A stretch of 64,000 nt of DNA from an uncultured Pseudomonadales bacterium (GCA_951813295.1 CATOTI010000002.1:2232001-2296000); one strand, 5' to 3'; numbered from the stretch's first letter, positions 8,965-20,043 are shown. Translations and numbers: made by a program. Notes: generated from the letters alone by a model not told the origin.

Positions 8965-10320
8965 ATGAACCAATTGGCCAATCGAATCATCCGTGTCTTC
9001 GACAAGTACATGCCGGAGCCGTTTGCGTTTGGCGTCCTCATGACGCTGATCGCCATGGTGATCGCCTGGGCGAGCACGGATAGCAGTCCGCCGGAGGTGG
9101 TCGTCGCGTGGGGGGATGGTCTGTCGTCGCTCCTACCGTTCATCACGCAGGTGAGCCTCACCATCCTCTTTGCGTTTTCGCTCGCGCATCTCGGGCCGAT
9201 GCCACGCTTGCTCGCGAGAATGTCCGGGATTCCGAAGACGGCGCGGCAGGCATACGCGTTCTGCGCGCTCTTCACGAGTGCGGTCTGTCTCATCGCCTGG
9301 CCCCTCGGCACGATCCTCGGCGGTCTGATGGCGCGCCAGGTGGCGCTGCGTTTCCGCGAGCGTGATGTGCCCGTTCACTATCCGCTACTCGGTGGCGCGG
9401 CCTTCAGCGGTTTTGTTGTCTGGCATATGGGCTACTCCGCTTCGGCACCGCTCCTCGTGGCGACCGCCGGCAACCCGACGGAGGCGATGCTCGGCGGCGT
9501 TCTGCCGGTAACGGAGACATTGTTGGCGCCCTTCAACCTCGTGATCCTGGTGGCCACGGTGGCCGTGGTTGCCCTCTTCGCGACCCGTCTCGCGCCGCGC
9601 GACGAGGACGTGGAACTCATCGGCCCGACCGAGAGCTCGACGGGCGAGGTACCGTCGGTGTCGTCGAATGAGCGAAGAGAAGGCTTCGCCGGATGGGTCG
9701 AGAGTGCGCGTTGGCCGACCACGGCGCTCGGGTTGTTTCTGCTCGGGTATCTGGCGTTGTGGTTCTACGAGAAGGGGCCGCAGCTCGAACTCAACGTCGT
9801 CAATTGGACGTTTCTCACGCTCTGCCTGCTACTCGCCCGCTCAGCTGTCGATCTCACGAACGTCATGATGCAAGCCGGGCGCGCGGTGATTCCGACGCTG
9901 CTGCAGTACCCGCTCTATGCCGGAATCATGGGCATGATGATGAATACGGGCGTCATGAATCATGTCGCGACGTATTTTGCCGAGACGGCAACGGCCGCGA
10001 CGCTACCGGTCATCGCTTTCCTCTCTGGCGGCCTCATCAACATGTTCATCCCGTCGGGTGGCGCGCAGTGGGCCGTGCAGGGACCGGCTTTCCTGGAAGC
10101 GGCCAAGCTTTTGGGGACCGATCCGGAACTCGTCGTAATGGGCGTCGCGTACGGCGATCAGTGGACCAACATCATCCATCCGTTCGTCGCGATTCCGCTT
10201 CTGATCATGACGGGATTGAAAGCCAACAAGGTGCTTTCTTACTCGTTCATTCTGTTTCTGGCGGCGGGCGTGACCCTCGGGCTCGGGATCTACATCGCGA
10301 GCCTGACCCGGCTTCTCTAG
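8965..10320 (+). CDS. atoE: Short-chain fatty acid transporter, AtoE-like
   Basis: MNQLANRIIRVFDKYMPEPFAFGVLMTLIAMVIAW...; GGLINMFIPSGGAQWAVQGP; YGDQWTNIIHPFVAIPLL; hydrophobic throughout; start moved from ORF start 8467 to ATG 8965. Confidence 0.85.
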   Translation: MNQLANRIIRVFDKYMPEPFAFGVLMTLIAMVIAWASTDSSPPEVVVAWGDGLSSLLPFITQVSLTILFAFSLAHLGPMPRLLARMSGIPKTARQAYAFCALFTSAVCLIAWPLGTILGGLMARQVALRFRERDVPVHYPLLGGAAFSGFVVWHMGYSASAPLLVATAGNPTEAMLGGVLPVTETLLAPFNLVILVATVAVVALFATRLAPRDEDVELIGPTESSTGEVPSVSSNERREGFAGWVESARWPTTALGLFLLGYLALWFYEKGPQLELNVVNWTFLTLCLLLARSAVDLTNVMMQAGRAVIPTLLQYPLYAGIMGMMMNTGVMNHVATYFAETATAATLPVIAFLSGGLINMFIPSGGAQWAVQGPAFLEAAKLLGTDPELVVMGVAYGDQWTNIIHPFVAIPLLIMTGLKANKVLSYSFILFLAAGVTLGLGIYIASLTRLL

Positions 10321-10336
10321 GAAAGGTGCTGGGTGC

Positions 10337-11974
10337 TTACACCTGGCGCCGTTGGTGTTGCCAATAGGGATCGCGCAGGTCGCGCTTCAGGATCTTGCCA
10401 GTCGGCGCTTTGGGCAGTGCGTCGACGAAATCGACTGATTTCGGTTTCTGGTACGACGCGAGATGTCGTGCAGCCGCGTCGATGATTTCCTGTTCTGTCG
10501 CCACGTGGCCCGGTTTCAGGACGACGACCGCTTTGACGGCTTCGCCCCAGACATCGTCAGGAATCCCGAACACCGCTGATTCGAGCACGGCCGGATGTTG
10601 ATGGATGGCCGCTTCGACCTGCGTGCTGTAGATGTTCTCACCGCCTGAGATGATCATGTCTTTGGCACGGTCGACGATGAAGATGTAGCCGTCCTCATCC
10701 CAGGTCGCGATGTCGCCGGTCCACATCCAGCCGTCGCGAAGAGTCTCGGCGGAAAGGTCGGGCTTGCGCCAATAGCCGACCATGTTCGCTTCCGATCGAA
10801 TGATGATCTCGCCGGGCGTTCGGCCGTCGAGTGGGATGTCGTTGCCTGCTTTGTCGACCAGACGGACCGACGTGACGAAGCCTTCGCGCCCGCAGGAACT
10901 CAGGCGCTCGGGATGATTCCCGTCGATCGCCTCGGCGTGATCTTCCTGGGACAGGAAACACATCGTCATGCCTTCGGTTTGCCCATAACCCTGGATCAAC
11001 GTGCAGGGAAACTTGTCGAGCGCCGCCGCGACGACGCTCCGCGGCATCGGTCCGCCGCCGTATTGGATATTGCGCAGGCTAGAAAGATCGAAGTCCTCGA
11101 ATTTCTCGTCCGCCATCATCCAATTCAACATCGTCGTGATGCCGAGGAAGGCCGAGACCTTTTCGCGCTCGATCACCTCGAGCGCGGTTCGCGCGTCGAA
11201 GTTGATGAGCACGACCGGGCATCCGTGCGCCATGTAGTTCATCGCGAGGGCGACCGGGATGTGAAACATCTGTCCCGTCAGCATGTAGACGTCGGTCGGC
11301 ACGATCCGTTCAGCGACCGTCTGATTGAGCATGCCCATGAAGAGCGAACGATGGGTGTGCAGAGCACCTTTGGACTCCCCCGTCGTACCGCCGGTGTAGA
11401 GGATCAGCACCGGGTCGTCGCCGCCGATTGTCGATGAGATCGCGGGTTCGTCATCGGCGCCCGTTTCGATCATCGCCTCAAAGGATCCATCGCCTTTTTC
11501 ACCGAAGAAGCGGACGTGATCGACCAGATGCTCGAGTGCGGCGGCCACCTCTTCGTACTCGTCCGAGCAGATGAGCATCTTCGGCTCGCCGTTTTCGATG
11601 ATGCGTGTCACTTCGACGATGCCGAGGCGCCAGTTCATCGGCTGCGCGATCAAGCCGATCCGTGCACACGCGAAATAGATCTCGAGATACTCGATCGAAT
11701 TCTTCGCGAGAATCGCGACGCGATCGCCTTTCTCGAGCCCGGTGTCGAGGAAAGCGTTGGCGAGCTTGACGACCCGTCGATCCAACTCGTGGTAGGTGAT
11801 CCTGCGGTTCTGTGAAACGTCGATGAGCGCGTCGCGGGCCGGGCTCAGCCGCGCGGTTTTGGCGGGAATGAATCCGATGTTCAGATCAGTACCCCTCGGT
11901 TCGATGGCTTGTCCGGCACGCACGATTGACCCGAAATCTTGGCGGCCGACGAAGCCAGGTCCGCGCGCCGCCAT
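10337..11974 (-). CDS. AMP-dependent synthetase/acyl-CoA ligase (start uncertain)
   Basis: ILYTGGTTGESKGALHTH, QGYGQTEG, WMWTGDIATWDEDGYIFIVDRAKDMIISGGENIYSTQVE, PTGKILKRDL. Confidence 0.9.
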   Translation of the reverse strand: MAARGPGFVGRQDFGSIVRAGQAIEPRGTDLNIGFIPAKTARLSPARDALIDVSQNRRITYHELDRRVVKLANAFLDTGLEKGDRVAILAKNSIEYLEIYFACARIGLIAQPMNWRLGIVEVTRIIENGEPKMLICSDEYEEVAAALEHLVDHVRFFGEKGDGSFEAMIETGADDEPAISSTIGGDDPVLILYTGGTTGESKGALHTHRSLFMGMLNQTVAERIVPTDVYMLTGQMFHIPVALAMNYMAHGCPVVLINFDARTALEVIEREKVSAFLGITTMLNWMMADEKFEDFDLSSLRNIQYGGGPMPRSVVAAALDKFPCTLIQGYGQTEGMTMCFLSQEDHAEAIDGNHPERLSSCGREGFVTSVRLVDKAGNDIPLDGRTPGEIIIRSEANMVGYWRKPDLSAETLRDGWMWTGDIATWDEDGYIFIVDRAKDMIISGGENIYSTQVEAAIHQHPAVLESAVFGIPDDVWGEAVKAVVVLKPGHVATEQEIIDAAARHLASYQKPKSVDFVDALPKAPTGKILKRDLRDPYWQHQRRQV

Positions 11975-12093
11975 ACGCTATAGTCGACGCAAAGACCCGA
12001 TGCTGGAAGGCCGCGCGAAAGCGCACTCCAGTTGATCCAAGAATTCAGACCTTGAGACCGGTTGTTTGCCGGCCAGTCTTCGGAGGAAATTCC

Positions 12094-13719
12094 GTGTCAT
12101 CAGAAAAGCCTGATTACGATGTGATCGCCATCGGCGCCGGATTCGCGGGGCTTGCCGTCATTCATTTCATGCGCGAGGCGGGGTTGTCGGTCAAGGTATT
12201 GGACCGGGCGTCCGATGTCGGTGGCACATGGACCTGGAACCGTTACCCGGGTGCCGCGACCGATAGCGAGAGCTTCTACTACTGCCTGACGTTCTCCAAA
12301 GAGATTCTCGAGGAGTGGCGTTGGTCGGAGCGCTATTCCGGTTGGGAGGAGACCCTTCGCTACATGCATTTCGTCGCCGACAAGTGCGACATGTGGCCGC
12401 ACATCCAGCTCGACACCGAGATCGTGAGCGCCGACTACGAGGAGGATGCCGGTCTCTGGCGCCTCACCGACGGCGCCGGTGAGACCCATACCTGCAAGTA
12501 CTTTGTGAGCGCGATGGGCATGATTTCGCAGCCCGTCATGCCGAATATCAAAGGCATCGATCAGTTCTCTGGTCCCTGTTTCCATTCATCGCGCTGGCCG
12601 CAGGAAGGTCTCGACTACGCGGGTAAACGCGTCGGCATCATCGGCTGTGGGGCGACGACGGTGCAGATGGTGCCGGTGATGGCCGAAACGGCCGCCAACG
12701 TGACGGTATTCCAGCGCACACCCAACTTCGTGATGCCGGCCGTGCAGAAGCCGATCACGGATGAGTGGGAAGCGGAGATCAAGGCCGACTACCAGGCCAT
12801 CATCGACAAGTGCCGCAATCATGTCTTCGGAATGGCTTTCGATAGCCCGGTGGGTCGCAACATCGCGGATACCGATCCCGACGAGGTTCAGCGTGTTCTC
12901 GAGGAGGAGTACCCGCGCGGGAGTTTCAGCTTCGTTTTCGAGACGTTCGACGACCTACTTGGCAGTGCGGAATCGAACGAGGTGATATCGGAATTCCTGC
13001 GCGCCAAGATCCGTGAAAAGGTGAAGGATCCGGCCGTCGCGGAACTCCTCACGCCGAAGGGCTACCCGCTGTTCGCGAAACGTCCGCCGCTTGATCATGG
13101 CTTCTACGAAGCCTTCAACCGCGACAACGTGCATCTCGTCGATATCAAAGACCGCGAGCCGATCGAGGAAATCACCGCGACGGGAATCCGCACGGCCGAG
13201 GACCACTACGAATTCGACATCATCGTGCTCGCGACCGGGTTTCAGGCCTACACCGGTGCGCTCGAAGCACTCGACATTCGAGGCAAGGGAGGGCTGCTAC
13301 TTCGAGACAAGTGGGAGTCCGTTTCGGGATCCATCATGGGTGTGTTCGTGGCCGATTTCCCGAACATGTTCATGATCACGGGGCCGCAAGCGCCGTTCGC
13401 GAACCTGCCCACGTCGATCGAGCAGAACGTGATGTACATCGCCGATTGCATCAAGAAGATGGAAGCGGAGGAATTCGACGTCTGCGAACCCCGCCAGACG
13501 GCCGAAGACGAATGGGTGGAACACACGGCCGACATTCATGCCCAGACGCTCATGGCGCAGGGCGACCGAGTGAATTCGTGGATGATGGGCGCGAATCTCG
13601 AGAACAAAGCGCCGCGGGTACTGATCTACTTCGGCGGCGCGAACCTCTACTACGACAAGCTGCGCGAGTCGGCCGACGATGGCTTCCCGGAACTGACCTT
13701 CGAGCGGCTCGCCTCGTAA
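12094..13719 (+). CDS. Flavin-containing monooxygenase of Baeyer-Villiger type
   Basis: GAGFAG; FSGPCFHSSRWP matches the BVMO fingerprint FxGxxxHxxxW; GIIGCGATTVQ; ATGF; GTG start after AGGA. Confidence 0.85.
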   Translation: MSSEKPDYDVIAIGAGFAGLAVIHFMREAGLSVKVLDRASDVGGTWTWNRYPGAATDSESFYYCLTFSKEILEEWRWSERYSGWEETLRYMHFVADKCDMWPHIQLDTEIVSADYEEDAGLWRLTDGAGETHTCKYFVSAMGMISQPVMPNIKGIDQFSGPCFHSSRWPQEGLDYAGKRVGIIGCGATTVQMVPVMAETAANVTVFQRTPNFVMPAVQKPITDEWEAEIKADYQAIIDKCRNHVFGMAFDSPVGRNIADTDPDEVQRVLEEEYPRGSFSFVFETFDDLLGSAESNEVISEFLRAKIREKVKDPAVAELLTPKGYPLFAKRPPLDHGFYEAFNRDNVHLVDIKDREPIEEITATGIRTAEDHYEFDIIVLATGFQAYTGALEALDIRGKGGLLLRDKWESVSGSIMGVFVADFPNMFMITGPQAPFANLPTSIEQNVMYIADCIKKMEAEEFDVCEPRQTAEDEWVEHTADIHAQTLMAQGDRVNSWMMGANLENKAPRVLIYFGGANLYYDKLRESADDGFPELTFERLAS

Positions 13720-13739
13720 CCGAGTGAGCTCCTAGAGGG

Positions 13740-16700
13740 TCAGGACGCGCGCGCGAGGATCCGCTCGCTCCTGATCACGTCGATGAGTTCGCGCCGCTTC
13801 GTTTCGGCGCGCGCCATGGCCGCCGCCTTGACCGGGCCGAAGCCGCGGATCTCCTGCGGTAGCTCGAGGAGCGCTAGTGCGGCCTGCTCATCACCCCGAT
13901 CCAGACGCTCGATGACGAGTGCCATGTCGGTTTCGTAGCGGCGGATCCATTCCTTTTCCGCACGCCGCTCCACCGACCAACCGAACACGTCGAAAGCGGT
14001 ACCGCGTAGTCGTTTGAGCCGCGCCAGAAGACGAAACGCGGGGAGAATCCAGGTGCCGAAGGCACGTTTCTTGGGGCGACCGTCCGCCGCGCGACCCGGA
14101 AGGAAGGGCGGCGCCAGGTTGAAAGAGAGACTGGGCGATCCATCGAACTGATCGCGCACGCGGTCGAGAAAATCAGTGTCGCTAAACAGACGAGCCGTCT
14201 CGTACTCGTCCTTGTAGGCAAGCAGTTTGGCGTAGTTGATGGCCACGGCTCGGCGAATCGACTCTCGCCTGGCGGGATCGATTCGCCCCTGGATGGCGCT
14301 ATCCATCGCCGTGACGGCCTGGGCATAGCGTTCGGCGAGCTCTGCCGACTGATATGCCGTGAGATGGTCTTGGCGGTGGCGAACGATCTCGTCGGTCGTC
14401 ATGTCGTCCAGCGTCCGCTGGGGTTCCTCGGATCGACTGAAAGCGTCGGGATCGATCGCGAGCTTGCGGCCCCACGCGAGGGCGGCGAGGTTGGGGTCGA
14501 CCGCGACGCCGTTCAACTCGATCGCGCGCTTGATCGACGCGAGTTGCAGCGGGATGAGACCCGACTGCCAGGCATAGCCGAGCATCATCGTGTTGACGGA
14601 GATCGCGTCGCCGGTCACCACCAGTGCGGCGGCGGTGAAGTCCTGGAAGTGTTGCTCGGAGCGCAGCGCGTCAGCGACCGTTCGCTGGGTCGATGCCGTC
14701 CTGAAATCGAAATCACCGTCGAGCACGAATCCGGACGTCGGTGTGAGACTCACGTTGAGTACGCCTTCGGTGCGGTCGGGGTCGCAGAGGGTCGCGACGT
14801 CCCGGGAGGCGGCGACCACGGCATCCGCGGCGATGAGAAGGTCGGTCTGCCCCGCACCGATGCGTGGCGCACGTACACGTTCGGGACTGTCGGCGAGGCG
14901 GATCTGACTCATCACGGAACCGCCTTTCTGTGCGAGTCCGGCCATATCGAGCACAAGAGATGCTTTACCTTCGAGGTGCGCCGCCATGCCGATCACGGCG
15001 CCGATCGTTAGAACCCCCGTGCCGCCGACGCCGGCGATGGCGATGTTCCAGGGCGCGTCGAGCGAGGCGATCACCGGCTCGGGCAGGTCGCGATCGAGCG
15101 GAGCGTTTTCGGCGCTCCCTCGTTTGAGCTCCGCGTTTTCGACCGTGACGAAGGACGGGCAGAAGCCCTTCAAGCAAGAAAAATCCTTGTTGCAGCTCGA
15201 TTGGTTGATTCGGCGTTTGCGTCCGAATTCCGTTTCGAGGGGTTCCACCGAGACGCAATTGGATTGCACGGAACAGTCGCCGCAGCCTTCGCAGACGGCT
15301 TCGTTGATGAAGACGCGACGCGCGGGGTCGGGCATCGTGCCGCGTTTTCGCTTGCGCCGTTTTTCCGCCGCGCACGTTTGTACGTAGACGATCGCAGAGC
15401 AGCCTTCGCTCTCGCGGAGCGTACGCATGACGTGATCGAGTTCGTCCCGGTGGCGGACGCGTACGTCGCTCGCGATGTCGTCGCGCGCGTAGGCTTCCGG
15501 CGCATCGGTCACGATGTAGATCGGCGATACGCCTTCCGCGGCCAACTGGTGTGTGACTTTTTGCGGTGTGAGCTCGCCGTCGAGTGCCTGGCCACCCGTC
15601 ATCGCGACGGCGTCGTTGTAGAGGATCTTGTAGGTCATGTTCGCGCCGGACGCGACCGCCTGGCGGATCGCGAGGACGCCGGAGTGGAAATAGGTACCGT
15701 CGCCCATGTTGACGAACACGTGGTTCTCGTCGGTGAACCGACTCTGTCCCGCCCAAGGCGCGCCTTCCGAACCCATGTGGGTATAGGTGTCGGTGTCCCG
15801 GTCCATCCACTGCGCCATGAAATGACAGCCGATTCCCGATAGCGCGCGGCTGCCCTCCGGCACCTTGGTCGAGCTGTTGTGCGGACACCCGGAACAGAAA
15901 TACGGCGTTCGAACGACATCGGGCGCGAGATTCGACATGGCGACGGTACGTGCATCGAGCGCCTGCCGGGCGGCCGTCACTCGCGCTTTGAGTCCGTCAT
16001 TCGCGGGGAGGCGCGCGATACGAGCCGCGATCGCCCGGGCGATTGCCTCGGCATCCAGCCCTGTGATACAGGATAAAAGCTCTTTGCCGTGCTCGTCGTA
16101 TTTTCCGACGACTGTCCGCGGGGTGTTCGCGGCGTTGAAGAGATGCGATTTGAGCTGGCCTTCAATCAGATCGCGGCGTTCTTCGACCACGAGGATATCG
16201 TCGAAGCCCTCGGCGAACTCGCGGATTCCGCGCGGTTCGAGCGGCCAGGGCATGCGCACCTTGTAGACCCAGAGACCGAGTTCCTCGCGCTCGACGGTAC
16301 CAATGCCCAGTCGGTCGAGCGCTTCGAGAACGTCTTCGAAAGCCTTGCCCGAGGCGACGATTCCGAACTGTTTGCGTCGCGTTGAAAGAACCACCTGATC
16401 GATCTGGTTGGCGTGGGCGAAGGCGAGTGCGGCGGGCAGCTTGTAGCGTTGGAGACGCTCGTCCTGAGCAAGAAAGGGATCGGGTGAGCGCAGGGAGAGC
16501 CCGCCGGGCGGAATCTCGACCTCAGGGATCACGAACTGGCGACGCTCCTGCGCGAGATCGACGACACCCGTGGTTTCCACCGTATCGGCGATGACTTTGA
16601 AGCCGATCCAGCAGCCCGAGAAGCGCGACATCGCGAGGCCCAAGAGACCCAGCTCGAGGAATTCCTGGACGGACGACGGATAGAGCACGGGGACGAAAGC

Positions 16701-17198
16701 GGCGATGAAGGTCTGGTCGGACTGCGCCGGTAAGGTGGACGATTTGCAGGTGTGATCATCCCCCGCGATAGCGAGCACGCCGCCGCGGGGGTGTGTTCCG
16801 GCGGCGTTGGCGTGCTTCAAGGCATCGCCGGATCGATCGACACCCGGGACCTTTCCGTACCAGAGTCCGAACACCCCGTCGCGCGTCGGCGCCGACGAAA
16901 GCGCAATCTGCTGGGTCCCCCAGATCGCCGACACGCCGAGGTCTTCGTTGACGGCCGGCATAAACTCGACGTGGTGTTCGCGCAGGCGCTTGGTCTGGCG
17001 ATTGAGCTCCATGTCGTAGCCGCCGAGCGGCGAACCCCGATATCCCGAGATGAAACCGCCCGTGTCGAGGCCCGCCGCCGCATCCCGACGAATCTGGGTG
17101 AGCGGAAGTCTGACAAGCGCCTGGGTACCCGATATGAAAACCGGGCCTTCGGTTGCCTCGTACTTATCGTCGAGCGTGATCTCGTTTTCTTTCTGCAT
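13740..17198 (-). CDS. Indolepyruvate:ferredoxin oxidoreductase, fused subunits (1152 aa)
   Basis: GYRGSPLGGYD, FCSGCPHN, GIGCHFMAQWMDRDT, MGSEGAPWAGQ, NMGDGTYFHSG, Cys-rich CEGCGDCSVQSNC, GVGGTGVLTIGAVIGMAAHLEGK. Confidence 0.9.
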   Translation of the reverse strand: MQKENEITLDDKYEATEGPVFISGTQALVRLPLTQIRRDAAAGLDTGGFISGYRGSPLGGYDMELNRQTKRLREHHVEFMPAVNEDLGVSAIWGTQQIALSSAPTRDGVFGLWYGKVPGVDRSGDALKHANAAGTHPRGGVLAIAGDDHTCKSSTLPAQSDQTFIAAFVPVLYPSSVQEFLELGLLGLAMSRFSGCWIGFKVIADTVETTGVVDLAQERRQFVIPEVEIPPGGLSLRSPDPFLAQDERLQRYKLPAALAFAHANQIDQVVLSTRRKQFGIVASGKAFEDVLEALDRLGIGTVEREELGLWVYKVRMPWPLEPRGIREFAEGFDDILVVEERRDLIEGQLKSHLFNAANTPRTVVGKYDEHGKELLSCITGLDAEAIARAIAARIARLPANDGLKARVTAARQALDARTVAMSNLAPDVVRTPYFCSGCPHNSSTKVPEGSRALSGIGCHFMAQWMDRDTDTYTHMGSEGAPWAGQSRFTDENHVFVNMGDGTYFHSGVLAIRQAVASGANMTYKILYNDAVAMTGGQALDGELTPQKVTHQLAAEGVSPIYIVTDAPEAYARDDIASDVRVRHRDELDHVMRTLRESEGCSAIVYVQTCAAEKRRKRKRGTMPDPARRVFINEAVCEGCGDCSVQSNCVSVEPLETEFGRKRRINQSSCNKDFSCLKGFCPSFVTVENAELKRGSAENAPLDRDLPEPVIASLDAPWNIAIAGVGGTGVLTIGAVIGMAAHLEGKASLVLDMAGLAQKGGSVMSQIRLADSPERVRAPRIGAGQTDLLIAADAVVAASRDVATLCDPDRTEGVLNVSLTPTSGFVLDGDFDFRTASTQRTVADALRSEQHFQDFTAAALVVTGDAISVNTMMLGYAWQSGLIPLQLASIKRAIELNGVAVDPNLAALAWGRKLAIDPDAFSRSEEPQRTLDDMTTDEIVRHRQDHLTAYQSAELAERYAQAVTAMDSAIQGRIDPARRESIRRAVAINYAKLLAYKDEYETARLFSDTDFLDRVRDQFDGSPSLSFNLAPPFLPGRAADGRPKKRAFGTWILPAFRLLARLKRLRGTAFDVFGWSVERRAEKEWIRRYETDMALVIERLDRGDEQAALALLELPQEIRGFGPVKAAAMARAETKRRELIDVIRSERILARAS

Positions 17199-17329
17199 GA
17201 CCTTTTATCGAAGACTCCAGGTGCGGGCCTCGCAGGTGATTGCGAGGAGCTGAAGTATCTTCGATGACGTTGGGCGACGTCTTGCCTCTCGGAAAAGGGC
17301 TCGAGGCGAGTGGTGACGGTCCGCGACGC

Positions 17330-17818
17330 TCAGGGGCCGGTCGAAAGCTCCTGGGCGCTCTTTCGGACCTTGTCAGCCAGGGCATCCTTGAAGGCGCGAA
17401 GTCGCTCGCGCAGCGCGGAGTCGCCTTTCGAGACGATCTGCGCGGCGAGGATTCCGGCGTTCCGACCGCCGTCGATCGCTACCGTTGCGACCGGAACACC
17501 CGCCGGCATCTGCACGATCGACAGGAGCGAATCCTGGCCCTCGAGGCTCGTGGCGTTGACCGGCACCCCGATTACCGGCAACACCGTCATGGCAGCCATC
17601 ATCCCGGGAAGATGTGCGGCCCCGCCGGCGCCGGCGATCACGACATCGAGTCCACGCGCTTCGGCGGTCGTTGCGTAGTCGTAAAGCCGTTGTGGCGTGC
17701 GATGGGCGCTCACGATTTCGATTTCGTGCGGCACGTCGAGTTCATCGAGCACCTCGCCAGCCGCGGCCATGACACGAAGATCGGACGTGCTCCCCATGAC
17801 GATCCCGACGCTCGTCAT
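17330..17818 (-). CDS. purE: 5-(carboxyamino)imidazole ribonucleotide mutase
   Basis: VGIVMGSTSDLRVM, SAHRTP, AGAGGAAHLPGMMA. Confidence 0.93.
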   Translation of the reverse strand: MTSVGIVMGSTSDLRVMAAAGEVLDELDVPHEIEIVSAHRTPQRLYDYATTAEARGLDVVIAGAGGAAHLPGMMAAMTVLPVIGVPVNATSLEGQDSLLSIVQMPAGVPVATVAIDGGRNAGILAAQIVSKGDSALRERLRAFKDALADKVRKSAQELSTGP

Positions 17819-18957
17819 GGCGCGAAGGCTCGCTCGACGAGTTGTTCGGTCTGATCCACTGTTTGGAGCGCCGATGCGGTGCTGTCACCGAGAGCGGTGA
17901 TATGGCCCATCTTCCGCCACGGGCGTGCGTCCCGTTTACCGTACCAATGCAGCGACGCGTCGCGGCAAGCCGCGATGCTCTCGAGTTCGTTCCCCTCCAG
18001 GCGACGTGAATCGTGTTGCCAGAGAAGGTTGCGCATCACGGCGGGTCGCGCTTGTGCGGGCGGTCCCAGCGGAAGACCGCAGACCGCGCGAAGGTGCTGT
18101 TCGAATTGCGAAGTCGCGGCGCTTTCGATCGTGTGGTGACCTGCGTTGTGGACCCGTGGCGAAATCTCGTTGATCAGTAATTCGCCGTTCGCGAGGAAGA
18201 GTTCGAGTGCAAAGAGACCCGTGCCGCCGAGCGCGGTGAGCGTTGCTTCGGCGATCTCGATTGCCTGATCACGAAGCGCGGCGGGTAAACTCGCGGGCGC
18301 CTCGACCGTTTCGAGCACGTTGTGCTCTGGATGAAAGAAGATCTCGACCGGCTCGAAGGCGACGATTTCGCCCGAACGGCCGCGTGCTGCAACGACTGCC
18401 AGTTCGCGAGCATCGGCGACGAAATCTTCCACAAGTGACGGGATCGGCCACAGCTGCCGGAGGCTCGCCTCGTCACGAAGAATCTGCACACCGCGACCGT
18501 CGTAGCCGCCAACGCGTGCCTTCTGCACGAGGGGGACACCGAAACCACGGGCTGCCTGATGCATTGCATCATCGCCTTCTACGCCGATAAAGCGCGCCGT
18601 GGGTAGTGCGTTGTCGACCATCCACTGCTTCTGGACGAGCTTGTCCTGAAGCGTGCGCATGACGTTCGAATCGGGGTGTACGGCGACGTCGCCTCGCGCG
18701 ACTGCTTCGTCCAGCAAGGTGATTGTCGACGACGGAATGGCTTCGAGATCGAACGTGATGACGTCGGCGCGCGAGATCAGTTCCTTGACGAGGTTGAGAT
18801 CGTCGAGATCACCCGATAGCACCGAGCCGGCCGTCGTGGCCGCCGGACTGTCGGCCGAGTGTGCAAGCACCGTGGTTTCGATACCGAGCGAGTCGGCGGC
18901 GCTACAGAGAAACATGGCGAGCTGACCACCACCCAGGATACCGACGTGTTGACTCAC
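17815..18957 (-). CDS. purK: 5-(carboxyamino)imidazole ribonucleotide synthase
   Basis: VGILGGGQLAMFLC, QKARVGGYDGRGVQ, NEISPRVHNAGHHTIE; GTG start at 18957; 3' end overlaps the purE start. Confidence 0.92.
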   Translation of the reverse strand: MSQHVGILGGGQLAMFLCSAADSLGIETTVLAHSADSPAATTAGSVLSGDLDDLNLVKELISRADVITFDLEAIPSSTITLLDEAVARGDVAVHPDSNVMRTLQDKLVQKQWMVDNALPTARFIGVEGDDAMHQAARGFGVPLVQKARVGGYDGRGVQILRDEASLRQLWPIPSLVEDFVADARELAVVAARGRSGEIVAFEPVEIFFHPEHNVLETVEAPASLPAALRDQAIEIAEATLTALGGTGLFALELFLANGELLINEISPRVHNAGHHTIESAATSQFEQHLRAVCGLPLGPPAQARPAVMRNLLWQHDSRRLEGNELESIAACRDASLHWYGKRDARPWRKMGHITALGDSTASALQTVDQTEQLVERAFAP

Positions 18958-19257
18958 AGCGTCGACCTCACGGGCTGGGTGTCGGGAATGAGAAAAATCG
19001 AATGGATCAGGCCGGTCGTGACGGGCCCGAGAGAGAAGGTAGACATCAGAGGGTTTTGATTGCCAGCGGGCCGGTTTAGTCCGCCATCGAGCGACCGATT
19101 GGTCTGCTCGACCGGCGTTTTGCGGGTCCCGGGCTTGAGCGCACGGCCAAAGGAGTAAGGATGTCACGGCCAAGATCGCCGTGGCAACGGAGGCTGTGCT
19201 GAAATTGATCGGGCGACGTCATGCGTTCGGCCGACGGTAAGTTGAGGAGATGGGCGG

Positions 19258-20043
19258 ATGAACTTTGTAGAACGCCTTCGCGGCCAGCCCGGCGACGATG
19301 GTGAATGGCGCTTCGATCTCACCGAAGAGCTCAACGGCGGGTTCGGCGGCACGAACGGCGGCACGTTGGCCGCGGTCTGCGTCTATGTCGCGAGGTCGAT
19401 CTCGCCCTCGAGAATCCCGGCTGGCCTCGATATTCGATTCCTGCGGGGGTTCCGGCCCGGTATCGCACGGATTCGGCCGACGGTTCTCAATGCCGGTCGC
19501 ACGCTGACGACGGTGAGCGTCGATGTGCTGACGCACGACGATAAGCTCGCGACGCGCGCGACCGTCTCGCTCGCCGCCCCGGGAGGCCTCGCCGCTATCG
19601 ACCAAGCGCCGTCGCGCGAACGCCCCGCTGACCTGGCGGACTATGCGGATGGAAAAACCTGGCGCCAGCCCAGGGGCGGCGTCATCCCGCTCATCGAGAC
19701 ATTCTCTCCGCGTGCGATGGGCCGTGGTGAGGACGGTATCGCGACGGGTATCACGGTCATCTGGGAGGGCGACACGTACTCGGCGGAAGCAGCGTGCATC
19801 GCCGCGGATATCTCGGTGGGGCCGCCCGTCGCAGCGGCGCTTAAGGGCCGTCCCTTAGCGATGCCGAATCCCGATATTGCGCTTCGCTTTACGGGACGCA
19901 TGAGCACCACTGACCACCTCGTTTCGGTTTGTCGTCTGGAAGGCATCAGCGCCGGACTCGCCACGACCTCGATGGTCGTGTTCTCCGGTACGACGTTGTT
20001 GGCTGTCGGCGCGTCGACGACGACCTGTCTCGGATCGACCTGA
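19258..20043 (+). CDS. Acyl-CoA thioesterase-like (TesB-type hot-dog) protein
   Basis: Hot-dog-like pattern LNGGFGGTNGGTLAAVCVYVARS...RTLTTVSVDVLTHDDKLATRATVSL. Confidence 0.65.
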   Translation: MNFVERLRGQPGDDGEWRFDLTEELNGGFGGTNGGTLAAVCVYVARSISPSRIPAGLDIRFLRGFRPGIARIRPTVLNAGRTLTTVSVDVLTHDDKLATRATVSLAAPGGLAAIDQAPSRERPADLADYADGKTWRQPRGGVIPLIETFSPRAMGRGEDGIATGITVIWEGDTYSAEAACIAADISVGPPVAAALKGRPLAMPNPDIALRFTGRMSTTDHLVSVCRLEGISAGLATTSMVVFSGTTLLAVGASTTTCLGST

